Below, piece by piece: positions 8,471 through 15,271 of a DNA stretch of 64,000 nucleotides (position 1 is its first letter; each line of letters starts with the position of its first letter). The notes under the pieces are model-generated. The model was not told where the DNA came from and searched no databases. It worked only from the letters and a program-made list of their open reading frames with translations. Source of the stretch: Emcibacter sp. SYSU 3D8 (GTDB lineage Bacteria > Pseudomonadota > Alphaproteobacteria > SMXS01); NCBI RefSeq assembly GCF_039655875.1, contig NZ_JBBYXK010000001.1, forward strand, positions 310,001-374,000, in the 5' to 3' direction. The position numbers were made by a program, and so were the translations under genes.

Positions 8471-8593
8471 CTACCGACTCCAGAGGAAGAAGCAGAGATT
8501 CAGAAAACCGAGAGCGACGGCGAACAGGGATATTCCGATCGCCAGGTTTACCCGCTTTGCTGACGGGTCGTCGGGCGGTGTGAGTAACGGCAT
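8471..8593 (-). CDS. 40-residue single-pass membrane peptide
   Basis: A short ORF, MPLLTPPDDPSAKRVNL followed by a hydrophobic segment from about residue 17 to 37 and a C-terminal SR. A strong purine-rich site (GGAGGGAG) lies about 9 bases before ATG 8593. The hydrophilic proline-rich N-terminus followed by one transmembrane helix suggests an inner-membrane peptide. No family is recognised. It is convergent with the VOC gene and upstream of the cupin gene on the same strand. Confidence 0.5.
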   Translation of the reverse strand: MPLLTPPDDPSAKRVNLAIGISLFAVALGFLNLCFFLWSR

Positions 8594-8754
8594 ATGATCA
8601 TTCTCCCTCCATGGAATCGTGCCCCCAAAAGACCGATCCATGACACGAAACTATGACATGACGAGGAAGAGTTTGCCTACTCAAACAAGGCCGTGACGCG
8701 TCGCACGGGGCGAACCGGCCGGGCTGCTCGACGTGGCAGTGGCGGGTTCCAGCC

Positions 8755-9582
8755 TCACGACCGGATCAGATCGTATTTTCCCTCGGTGCGGATGTAGAAG
8801 ACGCAGTCCCGCTCCGCCTTGCAGGTAATCCGGCGGCCCCGGTCGTCAGCGGCGCCGAAATAACTGCCGGGCACCAGGTCCGCCGACCTGTCCTGGCCCG
8901 GAATATCAAGCGTGACTTCACCGCGGATCGTCACGGCGTGAATCTGGGCGCCGTTTCCGCGCAGTTCTCCTCGGAAGCCGGCCGGGAGCTTCAGGAAGGT
9001 CCCGTTCATCTCGTTCGCCGCAGTGCCGCCCCAAAGGAACGCCATTTGCGGTCCTTCGTCCTGCTGTATCCATGTCACATCGGAGGCCTCAAGCCAGACG
9101 ATGTTGCCAGACTCCAGATTGATGGAGTGCTCGTCACTTTCGAAGGCCTCCTCTGATGGCTGAACCAGATACGGGCCTTGGAGAATCTCCAGGAAGATCG
9201 ACGCGCCGGTCTCGGCCGCGGCTGAGGTGACGTGGTCTTTGCCCGCGGGCTGCGTCCAGAACGACCCTGGACCCATCCACATGTTCGCGGCATCGGGATC
9301 GTCATTGTGCACGGCTCCCTCGATCACGACGGCACGGTAGGTAATGTTGTGGATGTGCGGCGGCGACGAAAAGCCTGCTCCGAATTCAATGATCGCGCCG
9401 GTCGGCACGTCGTCTCGGAGATCGCCCCACAGTACGCCCGCCTGCGGGCTGGCGTTTCCGCGAGCCGGGTTAAGCGGCTGGAACGAAACATCGGGGCGCA
9501 GCACCACATCGGTTTTGGCGTCTGCAGTGCCACCCGCAACCACGACGCATGCCAGGCCAAGGATGAGCGCGGATCGGATCAT
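8755..9582 (-). CDS. Secreted DUF4437 cupin protein
   Basis: A 275-residue protein with a cleavable signal peptide (hydrophobic segment about 5-18, cleavage near ADA at 20-22). The body matches DUF4437, a bicupin family: GFSSPPHIHNITYR (His76 and His78), GSFWTQPAGKDHVTSA (His117) and a second cupin half with GTFLKLPAGFRGEL. The first cupin keeps the histidines expected for a metal; the second has fewer. It is likely periplasmic. The ribosome-binding site AGGAAAG lies about 6 bases before ATG 9582. Molecular function of the family is not established. Confidence 0.85.
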   Translation of the reverse strand: MIRSALILGLACVVVAGGTADAKTDVVLRPDVSFQPLNPARGNASPQAGVLWGDLRDDVPTGAIIEFGAGFSSPPHIHNITYRAVVIEGAVHNDDPDAANMWMGPGSFWTQPAGKDHVTSAAAETGASIFLEILQGPYLVQPSEEAFESDEHSINLESGNIVWLEASDVTWIQQDEGPQMAFLWGGTAANEMNGTFLKLPAGFRGELRGNGAQIHAVTIRGEVTLDIPGQDRSADLVPGSYFGAADDRGRRITCKAERDCVFYIRTEGKYDLIRS

Positions 9583-9743
9583 GGGACTTTCCTACCAGTT
9601 GCATTGACGGTCGCACCAGCCAACGTTCGGGCGCGCTCTCGCGCGGGGAACCGGCGAGGTGGCCGGTCGCATCATCCAGACGTCCGATACTCGAGCGCTT
9701 GCCTTCCGCCAAGAACCGCAGCCTAGGTCCGCACAGGTGGCAA

Positions 9744-9758
9744 ATGGCGGATGGGGTG
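9744..9758. repeat. Distal attachment-site repeat (att)
   Basis: A 15-base sequence (atggcggatggggtg) identical to 16602-16616, which covers the 3' end of the tRNA-Ser gene. It lies just outside the island's AT-rich left end and is the expected duplicated core of a tRNA-targeting integrase. Confidence 0.85.
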
Positions 9759-10102
9759 TCCGTAGAACCATGCCTATCAATCCATTGAATTATATAAATA
9801 TATTATATTAGGATTTGCCTTGTCCCCACATCTGTCCCCACATTGCGTACCGATGCAGGCTTAGAACGAGTGGATCTCAAGCAATGCATGGCGGCGCCAG
9901 AATTGGGAAAAATTTTCATGCGTGGCGCTGAATCGATACTTCCATTTCCTGCAGGAAGGTGCCCCCGGGTGGGCGTAGGTCTATGCCACGGGTCCCCTCC
10001 AGCGAATTTCTAGGTTCTTCAACCCCTCAATCACCTGCGGATGGCTGACGCGCACCGCCTTTCCAGTGGTAGCGAATTGCGACCGTTTCGTTTCGCACCG
10101 GA
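9759..10102. other. Left end of island, non-coding
   Basis: A 344-base stretch without a supported gene. It includes an AT-rich run (9788-9811), the arm-type repeat at 9822-9843, and a ccacgggtcccctc segment near 9985 that recurs near 12333. Confidence 0.5.
9822..9843 (+). repeat. Candidate integrase arm-type repeat, left
   Basis: A 22-base sequence containing two copies of gtccccaca (11-base period). It matches 16469-16490 with a single mismatch, in the same orientation. It begins 64 bases inside the left att core. The position and pairing are what arm-type integrase sites would show; this is inference. Confidence 0.6.
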
Positions 10103-10762
10103 TCAACGCTGGCGACCGTTGCCACCGATGCCTGCCGCCTTCATGTGCCCGCCCAGCACCTCTAACTGCTGCATCATATTGACTGTTACAGCCGCATCGA
10201 GCCGTTCGAATTTGTCCAGATGCCTGTCATAGGTTCGTTGCCACATGCCTTTGGGGCGCGGCAATCCCCTATCCCAACCGGGTTCGCCGCCTAGCTTCTG
10301 TTGCAGCTTGAACAGCTTCGCCAGTGTTCTGTCACTGCTGGAAACGCGTTGCGAGCGATAGCCCAGCCCCCAGGCTTCGCGGCTGAGGAACTTGTCGCCT
10401 CCAGGGGGCAGGTGCAGTTTCAGCACTCGCTTATTGGTCTGTGGACAGAGCATCCACCAGCGTCGCCCGCCGTAGTTCGGCCGGGTGCAGGTGAGGGAAA
10501 TGCGTTGTTTTACTGAGCGCGGTTCGCTCCCATAGGGAGTGCAGGTGAACCGCAGTTCCATCCACGGATAGTCCGGTTCCCACATGCCGTAGGAGTACCC
10601 GATGGAGCTTGTCTGTTGGCCGTTGGTCGACCAGGTAATGGTGCCCGAACCACCCCCGCCGTCCTGTATCCAGCCGCGCCGCATCATCATGGGCAGGCTG
10701 AGGGTTAGCCCGCTCTCAATCGTCGGCCTGCCCCCGCGTCGGCCTGAGTTCCACCCACCCAT
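10103..10762 (-). CDS. Island protein with degenerate zinc-ribbon-like region
   Basis: A 219-residue protein beginning MGGWNSGRRGGRPTIESG, a start I associate with an unnamed family found on alphaproteobacterial islands. The middle contains CTRPNYGGRRWWMLCP and then FLSREAWGLGYRSQR. In relatives as I recall them, this second part reads like FACRHCYGLTYRSQ, giving a Cys4 ribbon; here the second Cys pair is lost. GAGGG lies 4 bases before ATG 10762, and a TATAAT at 10790-10785 could be its -10 element. Function unknown; DNA binding is a guess. Confidence 0.6.
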   Translation of the reverse strand: MGGWNSGRRGGRPTIESGLTLSLPMMMRRGWIQDGGGGSGTITWSTNGQQTSSIGYSYGMWEPDYPWMELRFTCTPYGSEPRSVKQRISLTCTRPNYGGRRWWMLCPQTNKRVLKLHLPPGGDKFLSREAWGLGYRSQRVSSSDRTLAKLFKLQQKLGGEPGWDRGLPRPKGMWQRTYDRHLDKFERLDAAVTVNMMQQLEVLGGHMKAAGIGGNGRQR

Positions 10763-10851
10763 TGCGCCCTCGGATTTTCCTAAAATTATAGTGAATTGAC
10801 TTGTGTTGGCCTTCAGGCCCAGATTGATTTTATGATACGATACAAGATGTC

Positions 10852-11556
10852 ATGAAGCCTTCGCTTGTCGGCTATTGTTTTTTTTGCTGCACGGTCCTTC
10901 TAGGCGTTTCATCGGTTCATGCTGCGTCCGACACGGCGAGCAGCGAAGACAAATGGCAACCTCCCAGTTACCCTAGCTCGTCAATCCTTCTCGAAAACCA
11001 AGGTGCGTCGCCTAGACTCCTATCGGTCTTGGAACGATATCAGGTTCTGAAGGGGCAAAATTTCGACGGATTTCCCCTATACGCCATCGAGAGTTGGCAA
11101 TACGCCATCACACAAGGCGAGAATATGAAATCGGTGTCGCAGCTCGTTTCTCTCAACGCCAGCATCAATCAGGTGCCTTACCGATCTCGAAGCAACAGGA
11201 TAGATGACCTACAGTGGCCCACCCCGCTGGAGTTCATCACTTCTGGAGGTGAATGCATTGGCTATGCCATCGCCAAATTCCTCGCGCTGAGGGAGAGCGG
11301 GTGGCTTAGAAGCACAACGCTGATTGTTGTCGGACGCTTGCTCGACGATACCCCTCATGCCGTTGTGGTCGTGAGGAGCCTGCAAGATTCCGAATGGTTC
11401 CAGTTGGACAATCGCACTGATGCAATTGTTCCAACCCGGCATGTTAACAATTTCATCCCGTTCTTCGCCCTCTCCGACACCTTCATCTGGATTTACAAGC
11501 ACGACGAATCTAAGAGCCCAGCCCCGTCATTAGATCGCGGGGGCGGCCATGAATAA
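10852..11556 (+). CDS. Transglutaminase-like cysteine peptidase (BTLCP, LapG-like)
   Basis: A 234-residue secreted protein with a signal peptide (hydrophobic 7-22, cleavage near VHA-AS). It has the bacterial transglutaminase-like cysteine proteinase signature: QWPTPLEF, then GGECIGYAIAK with catalytic Cys135, PHAVVVVRS with His169, and QLDNRTDAIV with Asp186. In LapG proteins the Cys motif is GDCEDYA; here it is GECIGYA, so the acidic residues used for calcium binding are altered. LapG cleaves surface adhesins under c-di-GMP control. The 8-base overlap with the next gene, an HD-GYP protein, supports a functional pair. No adhesin or LapD-type receptor lies in this window. Confidence 0.82.
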   Translation: MKPSLVGYCFFCCTVLLGVSSVHAASDTASSEDKWQPPSYPSSSILLENQGASPRLLSVLERYQVLKGQNFDGFPLYAIESWQYAITQGENMKSVSQLVSLNASINQVPYRSRSNRIDDLQWPTPLEFITSGGECIGYAIAKFLALRESGWLRSTTLIVVGRLLDDTPHAVVVVRSLQDSEWFQLDNRTDAIVPTRHVNNFIPFFALSDTFIWIYKHDESKSPAPSLDRGGGHE

Positions 11557-12160
11557 AGTTGCCACGAGTGTTCACAACTGCCTAATCGCGCTTGAGGAGA
11601 TGCGTTCCGCCACGTTGCGGAACCACGACGCCGGTGTAGCCGCCATATGCGCCGCCCTGTGCCGGGGAATGGGAATTCAATCAGGTCTTGCGGTTAAGCT
11701 ATCATTCGCCGCAGGCATGCATGATATCGGGAAGGTCGTCATCCCGGACGCCATAATTAACAAACCCGCGCCGCTCAACACCACAGAACAGAAGGTGATG
11801 CGGCGGCATCCGATGATGGGTTTCAATATTCTTCGTAATTTCGGAGATGATGCCCTCAAACTGGCGGCGAATGCTGCACTTTACCACCACGAATGCTGGG
11901 ACGGTTCGGGCTACCCGACGAGACTTTCGGGAACGGCGATTCCGCTGGAGGCGCGCATCGTCGCAATCTGTGACGTCTACCATGCCTTGCGGGAGCCACG
12001 GTCATATCGCGCTGCGCTATCTCATGATGATGTGATGGGCATGATCTTGGGCGGTGACGGTTCTGACCGCCTTCATCCGGGAAAGTTCGACCCGGCGGTA
12101 CTGGATAGTTTCCGTGCGAGCGCCCACGGCATCCAAGACGCTTTTGAGTCCACGCTCTGA
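11549..12160 (+). CDS. Stand-alone HD-GYP domain phosphodiesterase
   Basis: A 203-residue cytoplasmic HD-GYP protein with no sensor or receiver domain. Motif residues are His26, HDIGK (58-62), His87 in RRHPMMG, HHECWDGSGYP (113-123) and DVYHAL (142-147). All metal ligands expected for c-di-GMP hydrolysis are present. Its start lies within the last codons of the peptidase gene, so the two are translationally coupled. Such enzymes convert c-di-GMP to pGpG or GMP. Together the pair could link c-di-GMP depletion to processing of a periplasmic or surface target; this is inference. Confidence 0.88.
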   Translation: MNKVATSVHNCLIALEEMRSATLRNHDAGVAAICAALCRGMGIQSGLAVKLSFAAGMHDIGKVVIPDAIINKPAPLNTTEQKVMRRHPMMGFNILRNFGDDALKLAANAALYHHECWDGSGYPTRLSGTAIPLEARIVAICDVYHALREPRSYRAALSHDDVMGMILGGDGSDRLHPGKFDPAVLDSFRASAHGIQDAFESTL

Positions 12161-12370
12161 AAATCAGCGGCGAGCGTAGTTAGGGGTGGCGCGGAGCCCC
12201 ACCGGCTGGACACTCTGGCCATGTGCCTGCCTTTGTGGTTGAAAATTGGTGAGTATTACCTGCAAGCCAATTGGCCAAGGCTGCAGCGTACTATCGAGGG
12301 TATCCCCCGGATACTTGCAGCAGCCCCACGGGTCCCCTCTCAACATTCAATTCCCTCCAGTCAATCGCCG

Positions 12371-12661
12371 CGCCGCCTCCCCAATATTCTTAGACGTGCC
12401 ACATCACTTCCCGATGATGCTGCCACCTGGTTCTGGCTTATCCAGTCCCAGCGCCGCTGCGGAGTTCCCTGGCACGCCTTTCAGGATGTGCTTCCCACAA
12501 ATTCGTCAGATGTGTCTCTGTAGCAGCATGAGCTGGTGTTGACGTACCGCAATACGCGTCGCATAGGTTGTTCCAGCCTTGTTTGGTTTGCCAGGGACAC
12601 GCTTCAACCAACGCCGCCGCATCGGGTCAAGGCGAACATCTGGTGAAAGGTATACGAGGTT
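12371..12661 (-). pseudogene. Decayed fragment of HUH Rep-like gene (copy A)
   Basis: On the minus strand this stretch translates to pieces collinear with the intact Rep-like protein at 13463: DPMRRRWLKRVPGKPNKAGT aligns with its RMQRRWLRNITGRPYAAGT, and ILKGVPGNSAAALGLDKPEP aligns with ILKGVSADSAAALGLDKLEP. Two in-frame stops interrupt it, one after LLQRHI and one after SIIGK, and the N-terminal half with the HUH motif is gone. It is a non-functional relic of a second rep gene. Confidence 0.75.
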
Positions 12662-12850
12662 TCAGGCCAACCAGGCCGACAGCACTGCAATCAGCCATAT
12701 GGCGCCCAAGCTCACGAGGGCTATCAATACGAGGCTCCGTGGCTGCCGCCGGCTCGGCATCAAGACATAGACGCCGAGAACAGTGGGACGTGGATGGAAT
12801 TGCCGACGCCTCAAACTTCTTGCCGCGTCACTTGTTTTCAACTGGCGCAT
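12662..12850 (-). CDS. Small membrane protein, 62 residues, hypothetical
   Basis: Starts at ATG 12850 with GGGAGG eight bases upstream, the best-placed ribosome-binding site in this non-coding part of the island. The N-terminal half is basic (SLRRRQFHPRP). The C-terminal half is one strongly hydrophobic segment, LVLIALVSLGAIWLIAVLSA. That layout suits a single-pass membrane peptide, such as a toxin- or lysis-like peptide, but no family is recognised. The stop codon directly abuts the decayed Rep fragment. Chance coding cannot be excluded. Confidence 0.4.
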   Translation of the reverse strand: MRQLKTSDAARSLRRRQFHPRPTVLGVYVLMPSRRQPRSLVLIALVSLGAIWLIAVLSAWLA

Positions 12851-12964
12851 CGGATTTGCCTCCCAATTGCACGAACAACTGTGCCCTTGGAATTGTTCCG
12901 AGTCCGTGACGGTGAATAATCATTCACCGCTGCAGCGCCCTGCTCAAGGCACCCACTTTGCTCA

Positions 12965-13050
12965 TAGCGGCTCCACCTGCCCGTCAGGGTGGCGGATTAG
13001 AGCCGCTACAAAAGGCGACGCCCTCCATGAGGGGGCTCGCGGAGGGCGTC
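12965..13050. repeat. Two tandem hairpins
   Basis: Hairpin 1 pairs tagcggctc (12965-12973) with gagccgcta (13000-13008), with a smaller ccacc/ggtgg stem inside. Hairpin 2 pairs gacgccctcc (13017-13026) with ggagggcgtc (13041-13050). Both are perfect. No T-tract follows, so they do not look like simple terminators. A structured RNA or a nick-site/origin element are both possible. Confidence 0.6.
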
Positions 13051-13183
13051 GAGGCTTGAAGGTGAGGGGGTGAGCCAAACCTTCTATATCACCGTTCGCC
13101 TAAAACATTTCGGCATGCAAACAGAAACCATTCACTGATGACTGTATCACACGAATGTGATGGTTTTCAGGGTGTCACCTACA

Positions 13184-13249
13184 TCAATGCTTCCGTGCCT
13201 CCTCCCCAATGTTCTCAGAGGCGCCGCACCGTTTCCCCACGATACGCTG
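13184..13249 (-). pseudogene. C-terminal relic of HUH Rep-like gene (copy B)
   Basis: The minus strand reads QRIVGKRCGASENIGEEAR and ends KH-stop. It aligns with GRIVGKRVATSQNIGPTAR at the end of the intact protein at 13463. Only about 21 codons remain, with the stop codon. It is a third copy of the same C-terminus in tandem. Confidence 0.65.
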
Positions 13250-13320
13250 CTAGGCAATCCCCTACCGGATTTGCTCTGAGGCGGATATTTTACATCACCC
13301 GCTGTGTTAATCTGCCATTC

Positions 13321-13440
13321 ACATTTGGCGGCTTAAACAGTGTGCATTCGACGACACCCCTCCCGTCGAGTACACCGTTCAGATTGAGCGGCAGAGACAG
13401 TGTTCACTCGACGGTCCCCTCCCGCCGAATGGATGACAGC
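13321..13440. repeat. 60-bp imperfect tandem duplication with inverted repeats
   Basis: Units 13321-13380 and 13381-13440 align at a period of 60, sharing for example acagtgt and the tcgacg-cccctccc core. Each unit has a short palindrome: tcgacg paired with cgtcga in unit 1, and tcgacgg with ccgccga (one mismatch) in unit 2. It lies just downstream of the Rep-like gene. Confidence 0.55.
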
Positions 13441-13462
13441 AGCAAACTTTGGGCCGTGAGCG

Positions 13463-14188
13463 TTAGCTTGCGGCCCATTGTTTTTGTGCAACCAGCCTCG
13501 CTGTAGGTCCGATATTCTGAGATGTTGCAACTCGCTTGCCGACGATGCGTCCGCCCGGTTCCAGCTTATCCAGCCCCAGCGCCGCTGCAGAGTCCGCTGA
13601 GACGCCTTTCAGGATGTAGGCTACTGCTTCCCCCAAATTGACCAGATAAGCATCAGTGACCGCCTGAGCCACCGCCAACGCGCCGCCGATACTCTTGGTC
13701 CTGATAGTGCCTGCTGCATAGGGCCGCCCGGTGATGTTCCGAAGCCAGCGCCGCTGCATCCTGACCAGCGGGTAGTCTGCAGGGATGTGAACCAGGATGT
13801 GAACATGGCTGCCTTTGCCGGCGCCGTTCTCGCGCGCCCATGCCCAGGCAATGCGCCCACCCTGTTTTGCCACACAGTCGCCCATTAATTTGAGATAGCG
13901 GCCCGTTGCCCATGCCGCCCGTCTATCCGGGATACCCGTCGTCTCCCAGTGAATGGTGATGTGCCGGTTAAAGGGCAGGCCAACCCTGATGGCGTGCCGC
14001 GCCGCCTCGATGATGTTGGTGGCCTGTTTCAGCGTCAGGGCATGACTTACACGGTCGCCTCGGTTGCGAGCGCCGCCCCATGTCTGGCGGGCAGGGGAGG
14101 GAGATGGCACCCCACCTAAGGTCTTAGTATAAATAGCAAGGTCCGTGCCAGTTTCGGTGACTGGCGGATTGCCGCCACTTCCGGGCAC
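13463..14188 (-). CDS. HUH-type replication/relaxase-like protein
   Basis: The conserved body begins around SHALTLKQATNIIEAARHAI and includes GSHVHILVHIP, a His-hydrophobic-His (HUH) motif flanked by hydrophobic residues. Such proteins use a Tyr to nick single-stranded DNA in rolling-circle replication or transfer. Candidate Tyr residues occur in GRPYAAG, DAYLVNL and AYILKG. The start is uncertain: the frame opens to 14350, but that overlaps another gene and a terminator. GTG 14188 or GTG 14110 are more likely, and neither has a convincing ribosome-binding site. Two relics of the same protein lie downstream. Confidence 0.65.
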   Translation of the reverse strand: MPGSGGNPPVTETGTDLAIYTKTLGGVPSPSPARQTWGGARNRGDRVSHALTLKQATNIIEAARHAIRVGLPFNRHITIHWETTGIPDRRAAWATGRYLKLMGDCVAKQGGRIAWAWARENGAGKGSHVHILVHIPADYPLVRMQRRWLRNITGRPYAAGTIRTKSIGGALAVAQAVTDAYLVNLGEAVAYILKGVSADSAAALGLDKLEPGGRIVGKRVATSQNIGPTARLVAQKQWAAS

Positions 14189-14246
14189 AGCGCGTGAGCG
14201 GGAAAACGCCAAATTGCGCCCCCTTTCGCAAGTTTCAAGATTGCGG

Positions 14247-14283
14247 AATAAAAAGGGGGAGCGACCGTTTCCAGCCGCTCCCC
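14247..14283 (-). terminator. Intrinsic terminator after PC4-like gene
   Basis: In RNA sense (minus strand) GGGGAGCG pairs with CGCUCCCC, extended by an inner GCUG/CGGU stem capped by a GAAA tetraloop, and is followed by CUUUUUAUU. It begins nine bases after the stop codon at 14292 and closes the three-gene regulatory operon. Confidence 0.85.
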
Positions 14284-14291
14284 GATTGCAG

Positions 14292-14528
14292 TTAGGGCGT
14301 GCCTTCCGCCTCGCTGGCGCCGTCCCCGGATAACCAGCTTGCCACGCCATCCATCAGGTCAGGCAATCGCTCCAGCGGGATAGTGCAGCCCTCCCGCGTC
14401 GGCTTGAAGGCTTCGCCGTCCCAGTACCACTTTCGCCAGTTCAGGAACGTGTGGCCATTGTGCGTAGCGACTTCGAGGCGCCACACGTTGCCGCGATGGC
14501 TATGCTCGAACAGAACCACGCCGCTCAT
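14292..14528 (-). CDS. PC4-like (transcriptional coactivator p15) small protein
   Basis: 78 residues. The pattern WRLEVATHNGHTFLNWRKWY, then DGEAFKPTREG and a C-terminal helix resembles the PC4/p15 fold, in which a curved sheet binds single-stranded DNA. Bacterial relatives occur in phages and islands. ATG 14528 overlaps the stop of the upstream gene as ATGA. A single-strand-binding role alongside the HUH protein would be coherent, but this is inference. Confidence 0.55.
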   Translation of the reverse strand: MSGVVLFEHSHRGNVWRLEVATHNGHTFLNWRKWYWDGEAFKPTREGCTIPLERLPDLMDGVASWLSGDGASEAEGTP

Positions 14529-14926
14529 GGCGAATGCTCCAGGATCGAGACAGGCGAGCGCAGCACATATCGACCGTGCCAGCCTCCGTCATGCGGTTCA
14601 TGCACCATGTCGATGGCAAGGCCGTACTCACGCCGCAGCGTGTGAACATAGGCACCCAGGCGATAGGCCCAGGTGGCTACCTCCATTGCAGTGACACCTT
14701 TCGAGCCAACCGCCGTAAGCGCCAGCAGCGCCTTGGCAACCTGGCCAGTGACGATAAACGTCGAGCCATTCGCGATTGCCGTGACCGCTGCCCGCTTTTT
14801 GCGGGTAGCAATCAGGGCCGAAGGTGTGTCAACATTCGGTGTCGATGAGGGAGCTTCATTCTCGACGACGGTATACGCCCCTGGCACTGTTGGCGCAGTG
14901 CTGGGGGTACTTATGTTTGGAGGCAT
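14525..14926 (-). CDS. Winged-helix domain protein
   Basis: 133 residues. A low-complexity Pro/Thr/Ser N-terminal part is followed by GSKGVTAMEVATWAYRLGAY, a predicted recognition helix region, then HDGGWHGRYVL, which fits the C-terminal wing of HTH_39-type winged-helix proteins. A strong GGAGGTG sits before ATG 14926; an in-frame upstream start at 14968 would overlap the excisionase gene and is rejected. It lies in a three-gene operon with the HTH and PC4-like genes. Probably a DNA-binding regulator of the element. Confidence 0.65.
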   Translation of the reverse strand: MPPNISTPSTAPTVPGAYTVVENEAPSSTPNVDTPSALIATRKKRAAVTAIANGSTFIVTGQVAKALLALTAVGSKGVTAMEVATWAYRLGAYVHTLRREYGLAIDMVHEPHDGGWHGRYVLRSPVSILEHSP

Positions 14927-14927
14927 G

Positions 14928-15098
14928 TCACACCTCCAGATTTTCAGCAAAGGCCTTAACACTCTCAATGCGTATCAGCCGTCGCCGTCCAATGGAGACG
15001 GTTTCAAGTTGGCCGGCAGCAATGAGCTCATAGGTTTTAGACCTGCCGAGACCCAAGGCCTTTGCCGCCTCACTAATCGAACACAGGATTGGTTGCAA
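14928..15098 (-). CDS. AlpA/excisionase-like helix-turn-helix protein
   Basis: 56 residues with a MerR/HTH_17-type motif: SISEAAKALGLGRSKTYELI, then GRRRLIRIESVKAFAE. Starts at TTG 15098, chosen because GGAGGA lies six to seven bases upstream; the ATG further upstream (15152) has no such site. These small proteins act as excisionases or integrase regulators. Its stop is one base from the winged-helix start. Placement next to the integrase supports an excisionase role. Confidence 0.75.
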   Translation of the reverse strand: MQPILCSISEAAKALGLGRSKTYELIAAGQLETVSIGRRRLIRIESVKAFAENLEV

Positions 15099-15163
15099 AA
15101 TTATTCCTCCGTGCTGTTGCTGACATCCGTGGCGAAATTTGGGGTCAACCACGGACCACCATA

Positions 15164-15192
15164 ATAATGTGCGGACAGCGGAAAGACGCCAA
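15164..15192 (-). promoter_or_regulatory. Candidate sigma-70 promoter for the excisionase operon
   Basis: On the minus strand TTGGCG (15192-15187) is followed after exactly 17 bases by CATTAT (15169-15164), about 65 bases before the TTG start at 15098. It is a sequence match only. Confidence 0.35.
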
Positions 15193-15271
15193 AAATTGTG
15201 GTGCTTGGCCTTTTTTTGTTCTCCAATATCTAGTATCGCGGCTTAAGCTAGAGCGGGGCGTCCCCACTCGG

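Larger units (their letters stand above)
12851..13462. other. Non-coding, structure-rich part of island
   Basis: No intact gene is supported here. The stretch holds two strong tandem hairpins (12965-13050), a 22-codon relic of a Rep C-terminus (13184-13249) and a 60-base imperfect tandem duplication with internal inverted repeats (13321-13440). It is the most plausible place for an origin of replication or transfer in the element. Confidence 0.5.

Noticed and set aside
8462-8563. Plus-strand 33-codon ORF after the VOC gene
   Set aside because: It is the antisense shadow of the 40-residue membrane peptide, lacks a ribosome-binding site and has no recognisable sequence.
12783-13073. Plus-strand ORF across the island hairpins
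   Set aside because: It runs through two perfect hairpins and opposite the small membrane ORF; no protein features or ribosome-binding site.
14189-14350. Upstream extension of the Rep-like gene to 14350
   Set aside because: It would overlap the PC4-like gene and pass through a strong terminator at 14247-14283; the translated stretch is not recognisable.
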